Source of the DNA: Physcomitrium patens | Lineage: Eukaryota; Streptophyta; Bryopsida; Funariales; Funariaceae | Direction: 5' to 3' | Length of the DNA stretch: 64,000 nucleotides | Assembly (NCBI RefSeq): GCF_000002425.4 | Contig: NC_037270.1 | Location: forward strand, 3,199,680-3,263,679 | Part shown: positions 23,703 to 32,510 of the stretch, one piece after another | Layout of the letters: every line of letters begins with the position of its first letter | Numbering within the stretch: position 1 is the first letter of the stretch | Made by a program: the position numbers and the translations under genes | Notes under the pieces: model-generated | Database searches by the model: none | What the model was told of the DNA's origin: nothing | Seen by the model: only the letters and a program-made list of their open reading frames with translations

Positions 23703-24113
23703 ATCAATTATTCAACATTATAGTATTTTATCATCATCAAATTTAATATGATAATATTATTACTAATCTAATGATATCATTAATGATTATTAGCATGCTA
23801 TAAAAGTACCATTCTTAATTACAATTCTTAATATGAACATATTCTAAACTACCACATTTTAGGATCTTCTAAGATCTTCTATAAATTTTTAGAATCTTCT
23901 AGACACTTATAGAATCTTCTATAATCTTTTAGAAAGTTCCATAGGCTTTTAGAAGCCTCTTTAAACTTCTAAAAACTTCCATAGAAAGTACCATAGACTT
24001 CTATAACCTTCATTATAGTATAAATAGGAGTTATAAGACTACTTTTGCTATCAATCTCATTCTTTGTCTTTAATCTAAATATATTTCTTTGTTGGATTCT
24101 TGTGTCCTTGACA
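23703..24113 (+). repeat. Probable solo LTR in the Tc1 5' region, with HSE-like motifs
   Basis: The segment starts (T)ATCAATTATTC and ends TGTGTCCTTGACA, like the gypsy LTR ends in this window. It is flanked by ATTCT on both sides (23698-23702 and 24114-24118). Excising it places the transposase ATG directly after the inverted repeat, as expected for a Tc1 element. Inside are a run of GAAnnTTC-type motifs (about 23873-24000) and a TATA box TATAAATAGG near 24018. The internal sequence is not clearly the same subfamily as the other LTRs. Confidence 0.6.
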
Positions 24114-25021
24114 ATTCTTTAAAAAATTATGAGACTCATTCCCAGCTCTCTCTTAGACAATATCACCTTTGCTCTTCTTCATTCTCAAAAATCTTATGGC
24201 CAAATTGCTTCTAAATTTGGCTATAGTAAAGCTAATATTTTTAATCTAGCAAAAAAAATCACTTTTAATAAAAAGAACTTTAAATTAAATAGACCAAAGA
24301 AGCTCACTATAGTAAATGAAAGGACAATTATTTGCCAAATCAACATTGACAAGGCCAAAAACATTGTTGAGGTTGCTAAAAACCTTAATAATATTATCAA
24401 TAATTTTATGTCAATCCAATTCATTCGAAATATTCTCAAAAAATGGAATATGAAAGCCATGGTGAAGAAGAAAAAATTACTTTTATCTACCCCCTATTGG
24501 AAACAATGCTTGGATTTTTCTTTAAAGTATAAAGAATAGAGTATAAAAGATTGGGAGAGGGTTATTTGGTCAAATGAGACTAAAAGTAACAAATTTGGAT
24601 CAGATAATAGAAAGTAGATGTAGAAACAAAAGGATTAATCCTTGCTTGACAAGAAGATCTAAAAAATAGTTAAGCTTGGAGGTAGAAACATAATGGTATG
24701 GGATTGTATGAGATGGAATAGAATTAGGAGGATGGCAGAAGTTGAAGAGAAGATGGATGCCAAGCAATTTGTGGAAATTTTTGAAAAAAAATGCTCTCTA
24801 TTATTAAAAAATCTGACATTTCTAAAGAAGAGGTGATTTTTCAGCAAGATAACAATTCCAAACATAATTCAAAACTAACATGAAAGTAGTTTGATCATCA
24901 TGGGATTAAAGTAAAGGATTGGCTTGTTCATTCTCTTGATCTTAATTCCATTGAATATCTTTGGAAGCACCTCTAATGCTAGCTCAACACCTAGAAGATA
25001 AAATCAAAGGGAGTTTGAAAA

Positions 25022-25582
25022 TGTCAAGGACAAGAACTCGATGAAAAAATAATTCAAACAAGTGAGCCTTCACTCAAAGAAAGGTAACAAAATATAAATA
25101 AACAAGTATGTATATTGAAAGAGAAATTAGAATGGCTATTGCCAAAAGATAAAGAAACTAGAGACTCTTGAAACGAGACTGGAAGCAAGAAAGGAGTTGA
25201 CAAGAGTGAAGAAGCCTTCACTCTTGTCTCTATATATACTATCTAACTAGGGACTACGTGGCGACGTTCTATAGGACCTCCAATATGTGTTGACTTTGTA
25301 GAACACATGTCTTGACTTACAAGGCAAGTTTTTCTACATGTGAGCCACATAATTAGCTTGATCTTCAAGCTAACAACATGTGTGGCACATGGCCAACTTG
25401 TTGACCACATTTCTAATCCAAAAAGTCAATTAAAGACACCTGTGAAGTCAAAGCAGCATCTATAAAGCTTCTAGGAAGCTTCCATATTAAATACTATAGA
25501 ATTAACTTACTTTTACCTACTTTTACTTACTTCTATCTATTTATATATGTAATTATTAACTTATATGATTATATCCATGATA
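25022..25582 (-). repeat. 3' LTR of gypsy copy 2
   Basis: In element orientation it starts TATCATGGATATAATC after the polypurine tract and ends CTTGTCCTTGACA. The TATA box is followed by the palindrome CAAGAGTGAAG/CTTCACTCTTG at 25201-25226. Confidence 0.93.
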
Positions 25583-25585
25583 TTA

Positions 25586-25607
25586 CCCCCCCCCCCCCCT
25601 CCCCCTT
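25586..25607 (-). other. Polypurine tract of gypsy copy 2 with expanded G run
   Basis: On the - strand it reads as a purine tract AGAAGGGGGA followed by fourteen G, three bases before the 3' LTR. Copy 1 has only a short G run here, so the run has expanded in this copy. Confidence 0.8.
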
Positions 25608-25636
25608 CTAGGGACGAGTACCACGAGGAGCGGTCA

Positions 25637-26059
25637 TCATATGTTGAAGAAATCTATGATGCGACAAATTATATTCACCACATACTTTGATCTTTGTTCT
25701 CTTCGAAGATGATTGATAGGGCCTTTCAACCATCGATAGTGTCCCATACCAGGGCGGGAAGACCACCCAATTATTTGATCATTGTTGAGGCCTTCATAAC
25801 TTCCTTCAAATAGAATATTTGGAATACCATCAAGAGTTGTTCCTACCTCTAGCACAATCACCAAACATTGGGAGTCCCTTTCCAAATCGTGATACCAAAC
25901 GCATTGTATCTCGCCATCTATTCAAGGAAGAACATGTCATTCTTAAAGATCTTCATCTCAATTGCGTCGTCTTGAAGATTATGACAATCGTAATGTCTCA
26001 TTCGACAGGTCAGCAAATGAAGGCTCTTGAGTCGAATCCACTGGTTGTTGGTTCTCCAT
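25637..26059 (-). pseudogene. Extra ORF (ORF2) downstream of pol, copy 2
   Basis: This has the same 423-nt span as in copy 1, from ATG at 26059 ([20 protein letters not shown]) to TGA at 25637. The C-terminal 82 residues stay open (LVIVLEVGTTLDGIPNILF, IIGWSSRPGMGHYRWLKGP). The N-terminal half has five stops. At each, copy 1 has CAA or CGA where copy 2 has TAA or TGA, so every stop can be explained by a C-to-T change. No indel separates the two copies. Function is unknown. Confidence 0.6.
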
Positions 26060-26189
26060 CTCCTGAGCGTCACTACTACAAAGAAGCTACGAACAAGAAT
26101 TGGAAGTAGAATGTTATCTTGCCTAGATGTTGTTTCTTTTATAAAGAAGATTTTCATCTTGATTTTGATGGATGTCGTCGATGAAAAGC

Positions 26190-27565
26190 TTCCACCACCT
26201 TTTGTTGCATTTGTAAGATTCTTTATTGGCTCCGATGTGCATTCACTAATATCATATCCATGCCAATGGATAAAATATTCTAATTTATTTTGGCGCCGCC
26301 TTGAATCTAAGACTTCTTCTACTTCAAATTCTTTATTATTGTCCACTTCTATAGGAGGAGGTGGAGCTTGTCGTCTTCTTGGTATATCCACTATCTTATA
26401 TGGTTCAAGAAGAGATACATGGAATACTGGATGGATTTTCATTGGCTCTGGTAGATGTAAACGATATGCAACTGGATTGATTTGTCCAAAATAAAAAATA
26501 GTCCTAGTCTTCGATAGTCCAACTTGTCATAAGGACGAGTGGTCTTGATATTACGACGAAGTAACCATACCTTATCATCTAAGACGAATGATGGTTGTTC
26601 CTCTCGATAGACATCCGCATTGACCTTTTATTGTTCTTGAGCCTCTTTTAACTATGCCTTCATTATTGTATGTAGCTCTGATAAATAAATTGCTAAATCT
26701 TTCGCAACAAGATTATCAACTTTTGAAAAGTCAAAAGTATCAAGTCATGGATGATAACCATAATTAGTAAAAAAAAGTGTTTGTTTTGTAGAAAAATGTA
26801 CCGTGTTATTGTAAGCAAACTCTGCCAAAGAGTTGTCCAATCATCTTGTTGGTAATTAATGGTACATCTTAAATATTGCTCCAAAACTTGATTAACACGC
26901 TCCGTTTGTCCATCAATTTGAGGATAGAATACCGAAGATAGTTTTATATCTACTTTAAGAATCTTCAAAAGAGTCCGCCAAAATCTTGATACAAATTGAG
27001 TTCTCCTATCTAATATAATATCCTTGGATAATCCATGATAGCGATAGATATTGTCAAGAAAGAGTTTAGCTGTTTCTTCACCTGTGATAGATTTTGTACA
27101 TAGTATAAAATGTGCCATCTTGGTAAAACGATCTACTATCATGAATATAGAGTCATAAGAACCTGAGATTGGAAGATCCGTGATGAAGTCCATAGAAATA
27201 AAAGACCATGGTTGTTCTGGAATGGATAATGGCTGAAGAGGCCCAAAACGTCGATGACAAGGAGTTTTCGATCTTCAGTAAACATCACATGATTATACAA
27301 AATCTTTAATTGCCTTTCACATTTAAGACCACCAAAAATCCCTAGATATCAGCTCTAAAGTCTTATTATATCTAAAATGTCCTGCTGCTGGGAAGTCGTG
27401 ACGAGCTTTAAGAACACGTAAACGTGCTTCTCCTTCTGGAATATATAGGCGTCCTTCAAAATAGAGTAAGTTATTCTTGAATTCAAATTTAGAGGGATCA
27501 TGAGATTTAGAAGAATTATTCTTGATATCATAAACAAGAGGGTCTAAAGACATACTTAACTGGAC
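26190..27565 (-). pseudogene. gypsy integrase and chromodomain, copy 2
   Basis: The zinc-binding region is at about 27553-27290 (ARHDFPAAGHFRYNKT, CDVC). The core begins at 27193 (MDFITDLPISGSYDS, MIVDRFTKMAHF, first Asp), continues with [14 protein letters not shown] (second Asp kept) and [15 protein letters not shown] (Glu region). The C-terminal part leads into [20 protein letters not shown] and a chromodomain at about 26325-26193 ([35 protein letters not shown]). In the chromodomain the usual Trp before Glu-Pro reads Ser (TSEP for TWEP). Frameshifts lie near 26700 and 26450. Confidence 0.9.
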
Positions 27566-28830
27566 TTACTTAAGAAAAGTTAAATCAACAATCAATGTTG
27601 ATTTTATTGCTCGAAGATGAAATTGCTCCGGCTTCAAGAGAACTATTCTTTGTTGCTCAAAAGCTACATCTCTTTCTTTTGGTGGAAGATAAGAATGCCT
27701 AGACAAGGCATCGAACAAACCTTGTTGTTTTCTTGGCCGATAAGTCATGATGAACTCGAATCTTGATAAAGACATGCTCCAAAGAGCTTGGCAATGATTT
27801 AATATACGTGCTGACATAAAATATTCGAGGTTCTTGTGATCCATATACACGGTGACTGGACTGGAAGCGCCTTTTAGATAATGACACCATTCTTGAAAAT
27901 AATCCATAATTGCAAGAAGTTCTTTGTTGTAGATTTTATAATTGATTTCTGCTGCTGAGAATTTTCTTGAATAAAAGGCTATTGGATGAAGTTTGCCATC
28001 TGTTCCCATTTGTGATAAAATCGCACCTAGAGCAAAGTCCGATGCATCTGTATCCATAAAGAATGCTTTGGAAAAATCAACACAATACAAGATTGGTGCA
28101 GAAACAAACGCTGTCTTCAAAGATTCAAAAACAACTTTCGCTTCTTGATTCCATTGGAGTTTGTCTTTACAAGTCAAACGTGTAAGTGGAGCTGCAACGC
28201 GAGAGAAGTCTTTGATGAAGATCTGATAGTAGTTGGCAAATCCCAAAAAATATTGGACATCTCTTACTGTTTTTGGGATCTTCCAGTCTATAATAGTTTG
28301 AACTTTCTTAGGATCCATCATAAGTCCATCATTTGAAATGATGTAACCTAAGAAATCGACTTGAATAGTGTGGAATACACACTTTTCTATCTTGGCATAG
28401 AGTCTCGCATCTCTTAATTTTTGTAACACATGATGAACATGAAGTTCATATTCTTCTGGATTCTTAGAATAGATCAAGATGTCGTTTAGATAACGGACCA
28501 CAAAATCCTCCAAAAACTCTCGAAAAACATCATTCATTAGATGTTGAAAAGCTACTGGTGCATTTGTTAGTCCAAAAGGCATGACGTTGTATTCAAAATA
28601 TCCATACTTAATTCGAAACGTAGTCTTCCATTCATCTCCTTCTTTGATGCGTACTAGATTATATGCTCCCCGAAGATCTATTTTTATATAGATCTTAGCT
28701 TGATTCAACTGATCAAGAAGTCCAGATATTAAAGGTAGTGGATACCTGTTCTTGATGGTAATCTTGTTGAGTCCTCGATAATCAACACACATCCGCTATG
28801 ATCCATCTTTTTTCTTCACAAATAGAATTG
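27566..28830 (-). pseudogene. gypsy RT-RNase H, copy 2 (408-codon open stretch)
   Basis: An unbroken frame of 408 codons from 28792 begins at [22 protein letters not shown] motifs are [32 protein letters not shown] and the catalytic box YLNDILIYS (family YLDD; Asp to Asn by G-to-A). The connection FLGYIISNDGL and RNase H (FMDTDASDFALGAILSQM, NKELLAIMD, YMDHKNLEYF) follow, then the GLFDALSRH end typical of gypsy RNase H. A stop just upstream of MCVDY breaks the link with the protease. The long open frame suggests relatively recent activity, but the catalytic change predicts no RT activity. Confidence 0.93.
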
Positions 28831-29289
28831 GAGCTCTTACTAGAGATTTAGAATGACGTATGAAATTCTTGGTTAGATTTTCTTCAATATACTCCTTGAG
28901 TTCAACCAACTCATTTTGTGATAAACTGTAGATTGGTCCGAATGGCGGTTGTGCTCTTTTTTGAAGGTCAATTGAGCAATCATAGAGACGATGTTATGGG
29001 AGTGTATTCGCATTTTTTTTTTCAAATACATCTTGAAATTCTTGATATTGGCTTGGAATGCTACTTGAAGTCTTTTCACCACTAGAAACGGGTGTGGCAT
29101 AAATAATATATGGTGATTCTTTCATAGCAGCATGCAAGAAAGCTTTTGCACCTATGAATACGGATTTAATTGATCTGGACTTATGACTCTCTACTTCATT
29201 ATTTACACGGTTAGTTATACTTTTAGAGAAAGTAAGAGTTCGGGAAATCCAATCTATTTGAGGGTTGTATTTTTCTAACCATGATAAAC

Positions 29290-29835
29290 CTAAAATGACT
29301 GGATTAGAGGGAGATCTAATGATATTATGACCATTACTACAAAACTATTATGACCATTGATTATTACTTCTATAAGAATGGTTTCGTGAGTAATATCTCC
29401 AAAAGACAATGGACGACCATCTATGACTTCTACATGAACAGGTTTAGTTTTCTTTACTAAAGATGTTCTATGTCTTTTAGTAAATTCTTCATCTAAAAAA
29501 CACGTTGAGACTACTGAATCTAACAAGACAGAGACTTTGTAATGTTTAGGTCCTAAAATAACATTTAATGTAAAACAAGGAGAGGGCTCTGAGGAGAGAA
29601 TAAGACCTTTACTAGATGTTGTGCAAGGTTCCAACCGCATGGTCCCTATTGTAGCTGGACAAACTTGTTTTCCGACATATTGTCTTCTTTCACAGCCATA
29701 CTCCTCATTTTGTGATTGTGTCATTTCTTTGGACAATGTTGAGGAGTGTGCTTTGGTTCTCCTCAATATAAATATAATCCTTCTTGACGACGAGTCTTTC
29801 TTGCTCAGTAAGAGGTTTGAAACGTACTGCATCAA
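29290..29835 (-). pseudogene. gypsy zinc knuckle end and aspartic protease, copy 2
   Basis: Upstream of the open stretch a decayed CCHC knuckle reads YLY*GEPKHTPQHCPKK, with the first two Cys lost by G changes. The frame then runs through VILGPKHYKVSVLLDSVVST, where the family expects an active-site Asp-Ser/Thr-Gly; here it is DSVV, so the Gly is lost. FLDEEFTKRHRTSLVKKTK and EVIINGHNSFVV follow. Identity with copy 1 and copy 3 is clear. Confidence 0.8.
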
Positions 29836-29839
29836 TTTA

Positions 29840-30649
29840 CATATCCTCTACTTCCGAATACATGTGTTGAAGAGGTGTTGGTGTTGCCATTGAATTATTG
29901 TAATGTTGAGGTCCACTTGTACAATTCTCAGATCGGAATTCAAAAAGGCAATTGTCGCACTTCACAGCAAAGTCAATTGCTTGACTCAATGTTTGAGGAT
30001 CAGATAAGTTGAGCATTAATTTTTTTACCTCATATTGTAATCTGTAGAGAAATTGACTAATAAGTGCAGCATCATCCCACTTGATATCAGTTGCAAGTTA
30101 TTAAAATTGTGAAGCATATATCGTTATTGATCGATTACCTTGTCGTAAAATACGGATCTTATTGGTTGCAATACGAATTGCATCATATTCTCCATACATA
30201 GATTGAAACTCCGCCAAAAAAGCCTCTGGATTATCCAATATTGGATCTCGTCATTCAAGAAAAGATGAAAACCACGATAGTACTGAACCTGAAAGAAGCG
30301 TACTAATGAATCTAACTTGCGATCCTAGAGTTGGATAGCTTTGGGGTTGAAGTTCAATCACAAGTTGCACTTGATTGATAAATCCTCAAAACTTGGATGT
30401 GGTGCCATCAAACTTCTTGGATAGGACAATTCTTGGTTCTCTAACATTTGAAGGGTGTTCTACCATAGGAAAAAGAACATGGTTTGGTACAGATGTTGAA
30501 GCAGCTCCAACCATTTCTATATCTTCACTTCTTGCCAATCTTGTTGCTCTTTGTGGTGGTAAATTGAGTTGATGCATCGCAAGCATTAACTCCCTCAATT
30601 GCTCTTGCATTTGTGCCATTGCACTCTTCATTTCAAGAAGTTCTGCCAT
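29840..30649 (-). pseudogene. gypsy gag, copy 2
   Basis: The ATG is at 30649 (MAELLEMKSAMAQMQEQLRE), about 210 bp after the 5' LTR. An amphipathic, Gln-rich start is followed by SKKFDGTTSKF and a retrotransposon gag core (QYEVKKLMLNLSDPQTLSQA) before the zinc knuckle near 29790. A stop after TTSKF and others later interrupt it. Gag forms the particle in this family. Copy 3 has the same segment at 47990-48900. Confidence 0.82.
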
Positions 30650-30848
30650 GATAACATTTAGAAGAGAGAAGATGTCTAATATCGCTCAAGACAAATAGAA
30701 GAGAGGACTTGAGAACAAAGAAAATACTAAGGACAATATCAGTTTAGAAGAGGGTAATCTGTAACTTCTAATATGCTTATATCTTATCAAGAAAAAGGGG
30801 TAATCCATTCGTAATCAAGATTAGACAAAGCTCTGATATTGTAGGTGT

Positions 30849-30861
30849 ACTCTTGTCAATC
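30849..30861 (-). other. Candidate self-priming primer-binding site, copy 2
   Basis: On the - strand the 5' LTR end (TTGACA) is followed by G and then ATTGACAAGAGT. Eleven of these bases (TTGACAAGAGT) are the exact complement of ACTCTTGTCAA in the LTR (31037-31047). That segment starts 31 nt from the first base of the TATATATA box, the expected transcription start. This layout matches Tf1/sushi-type self-priming. A weak initiator-tRNA-like TATCAGAGC lies 23 nt further in, but lacks the TGG end. Confidence 0.65.
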
Positions 30862-31422
30862 TGTCAAGGATAAGAACTCGATGAAAAAATAATTCAGACA
30901 AGTAAGCCTTCACTCAAAGAAAGGTAACAAAATATAAATAAACAAGTATGTATATTGAAAGAGAAACTGGAATGGCTTTTGCCAAAAGACAAAGAAACTA
31001 GAGACTCTTAAAACTAGACTAGAAGCAAGAAAGGAGTTGACAAGAGTGAAGAAGCCTTCACTCTTGTCTCTATATATACTATCTAACTAGGGACTACGTG
31101 GCGACGTTCTATAGGACCTCCAATATGTGTTGACTTTGTAGAACACATGCCTTGACTTACAAGGCAAGTTTTTCTACATGTGGGCCACATAGTTAGCTTG
31201 ATCTTCAAGCTAACAACATGTGTGGCATATGACCAACTTGTTGACCACGTTTCTAATCCAAAAAGTCAATTAAAGACACCTATGAAGTCTAAGCAACGTC
31301 TATGAAGCTTCTAAGAAGCTATCATATTAAATAGTATAGAATTAACTTACTTTTATCTACTTTTACTTACTTCTACTTATTTGTATATGTAATTACTAGC
31401 TTACATGATTATGTCCATGACA
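30862..31422 (-). repeat. 5' LTR of gypsy copy 2
   Basis: In element orientation it starts TGTCATGGACATAATC and ends CTTATCCTTGACA. The TATA box is at 31071-31078 and the conserved palindrome at 31041-31066. Confidence 0.93.
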
Positions 31423-31552
31423 GAAAATTATAAAAAAAAATAGTTGCAAAATAGAATAATATTGAAGTAATTTTGTGCCAAAAGTTAATAGAAAGTATAC
31501 ATAGGAAGTTAGAAGTGATTATCAAGGCCAAAAGAGGTTCTAAAAAGTACTA

Positions 31553-31782
31553 ATATATAATTCCATATCACACTCAAAAAATGATTTGATACTATTCCAA
31601 ATTGGATTGGTCATAGCTCCACAATTATTTAATGGATTCTTTTCAATCTGGGCTCATTTGGTAGCTATAAAAGAGTTTTTTATTTGCTATACAAACCACA
31701 GGTTATTATTCACTACAATTCATCTGTAATACACCATTCTTTCTAAAATATGTCAACATTGAAATATTTTTTTGACTCATTG
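31553..31782 (+). repeat. Right terminal inverted repeat of the Tc1/mariner element
   Basis: This is the reverse complement of 23468-23697. It ends ...TTGACTCATTG followed by the TA target site. Confidence 0.85.
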
Positions 31783-32295
31783 TATGTTTTTGATACTCTA
31801 ACCAACTTGTGTATATTCCATTCTTAAAATTCCTATATATTACATAAAAACTCAAAGTCTTTCTTGTAGATGTATTAGCTGCATTTCAAAAAAGAAAACC
31901 TTAGATTTGAGAATTATTAAGTCCTATTGCTTCATCTTCCAATATAAGTGTCTCCACTCCAATCTCCTAAAAAGTTCCTCCTATAATTGTTTTCAACTCC
32001 TCATATTCTTTATTATTAACAACTATAAAAATATAATACATAGCATAAGATTACTAAGACTTTAAAACGTTGCAGCAATCAACCATAGTGCAAAGAAGAT
32101 AATCTGAAGATACAAAATCAAGACAATTAATGATTGAAAAAGCTATCATAAAATCCACTTAGAAACTAAAAGATATTATATAAATTACATACCATAGATA
32201 ATTCTTCTACCAATAATTACAACATCTCTAAAATATTTACAAAAAAATCTTGTAATGTAATATTATTAAATAAAAAAATACAAATTAAAAGAAGA

Positions 32296-32401
32296 TGCTA
32301 GTGAATCAATCTTGTATTTCCTCTATGACATCATCTTGTTTTGTCACTAAGTTAAAATAAGTGTTATTTTACTGTTATTAGTCTTATTTGAGATTCACAT
32401 C

Positions 32402-32441
<40 letters not shown>

Positions 32442-32505
32442 TAATAATATATTTTTTTTCAAGTATTGATTATATGAAGTATCATAATAGTATAGACTTG
32501 CAACA
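32296..32505 (+). repeat. 3' LTR of the copia element
   Basis: It starts TGCTAGTGAATCAATC and ends AGACTTGCAACA, preceded by the purine-rich AAAAGAAGA. It is strongly AT-enriched compared with the 5' LTR and has gained a TA microsatellite (32408-32440). Confidence 0.85.
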
Positions 32506-32510
32506 AATAA

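Larger units (their letters stand above)
25022..31422 (-). mobile_element. Full-length Ty3/gypsy chromovirus, copy 2
   Basis: This 6401-bp element has two 561-bp LTRs (25022-25582 and 30862-31422) and a perfect 5-bp target duplication GAAAA (25017-25021 and 31423-31427). Reading leftwards it has leader, gag, protease, RT, RNase H, integrase, chromodomain, extra ORF and polypurine tract. By eye the LTRs differ at about 30-35 positions, mostly transitions, so the insertion is old but is the youngest layer of this nest. It is the reference copy for the family in this window. Its coding frame is broken by several stops. Confidence 0.95.
24129..31530 (+). pseudogene. Tc1/mariner transposase, split by gypsy copy 2
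   Basis: The ATG is at 24129. An N-terminal helix-turn-helix (KSYGQIASKFGYSKANIFN) binds the inverted repeats in this family. The DDE catalytic region follows: VIWSNETKSNKFGSD (family WSDETKF; the first Asp is now Asn), then GGRNIMVWDCM, AEVEEKMDAKQFVEI and FQQDN, then DWLVHSLDLNSIEYLWKHL with the third acidic residue. A stop lies at 24537. Gypsy copy 2 enters at 25021, and the C-terminal end (IESIHRKLEVIIKAKRGSKKY) resumes at 31428-31530. Family enzymes cut and paste at TA. This copy is inactive by stops, a lost catalytic Asp and the insertion. Confidence 0.87.
23468..31782 (+). mobile_element. Tc1/mariner transposon with long inverted repeats, nested in copia
   Basis: Terminal inverted repeats of about 230 bp (23468-23697 and 31553-31782) begin CAATGACTCAAAAAA and CAATGAGTCAAAAAAA. 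They contain a shared block TGTTGACATATTTT and lie inside a TA duplication (23466-23467 and 31783-31784), as expected for this superfamily. Between them is a Tc1/mariner transposase. Removing the gypsy copy 2 and its duplication leaves about 1.9 kb, including a probable 0.4-kb solo LTR. It sits in the 3' part of the copia element. Confidence 0.88.
19935..32505 (+). mobile_element. Ty1/copia retrotransposon carrying nested insertions
   Basis: The left LTR is 19935-20125 and the right LTR 32296-32505. Target duplications are AATGG (19930-19934) and AATAA (32506-32510), differing only by two G-to-A changes. A canonical primer-binding site follows the left LTR. Protease, integrase, RT and RNase H occur in copia order (PR-IN-RT-RH) between 20500 and 23300. 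The 3' non-coding part is split by a Tc1/mariner transposon. Without the nested DNA the element is about 4.25 kb. All coding parts are decayed. The insertion lies 300 bp upstream of the F-box/Kelch start codon. Confidence 0.9.

Noticed and set aside
25440-25500. Palindrome around GCTTCTAGGAAGC in gypsy LTRs as a heat-shock element
   Set aside because: The spacing between TTC and GAA is three bases instead of two, and the other copies do not keep a proper nTTCnnGAAn pattern.
30830-30838. TATCAGAGC in the copy 2 leader as an initiator tRNA-Met primer-binding site
   Set aside because: It lies 23 nt from the LTR end and lacks the TGG that must pair with the tRNA 3' end, and copy 3 has diverged there (CATCAAAGC). 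The self-complementary site next to the LTR fits better.
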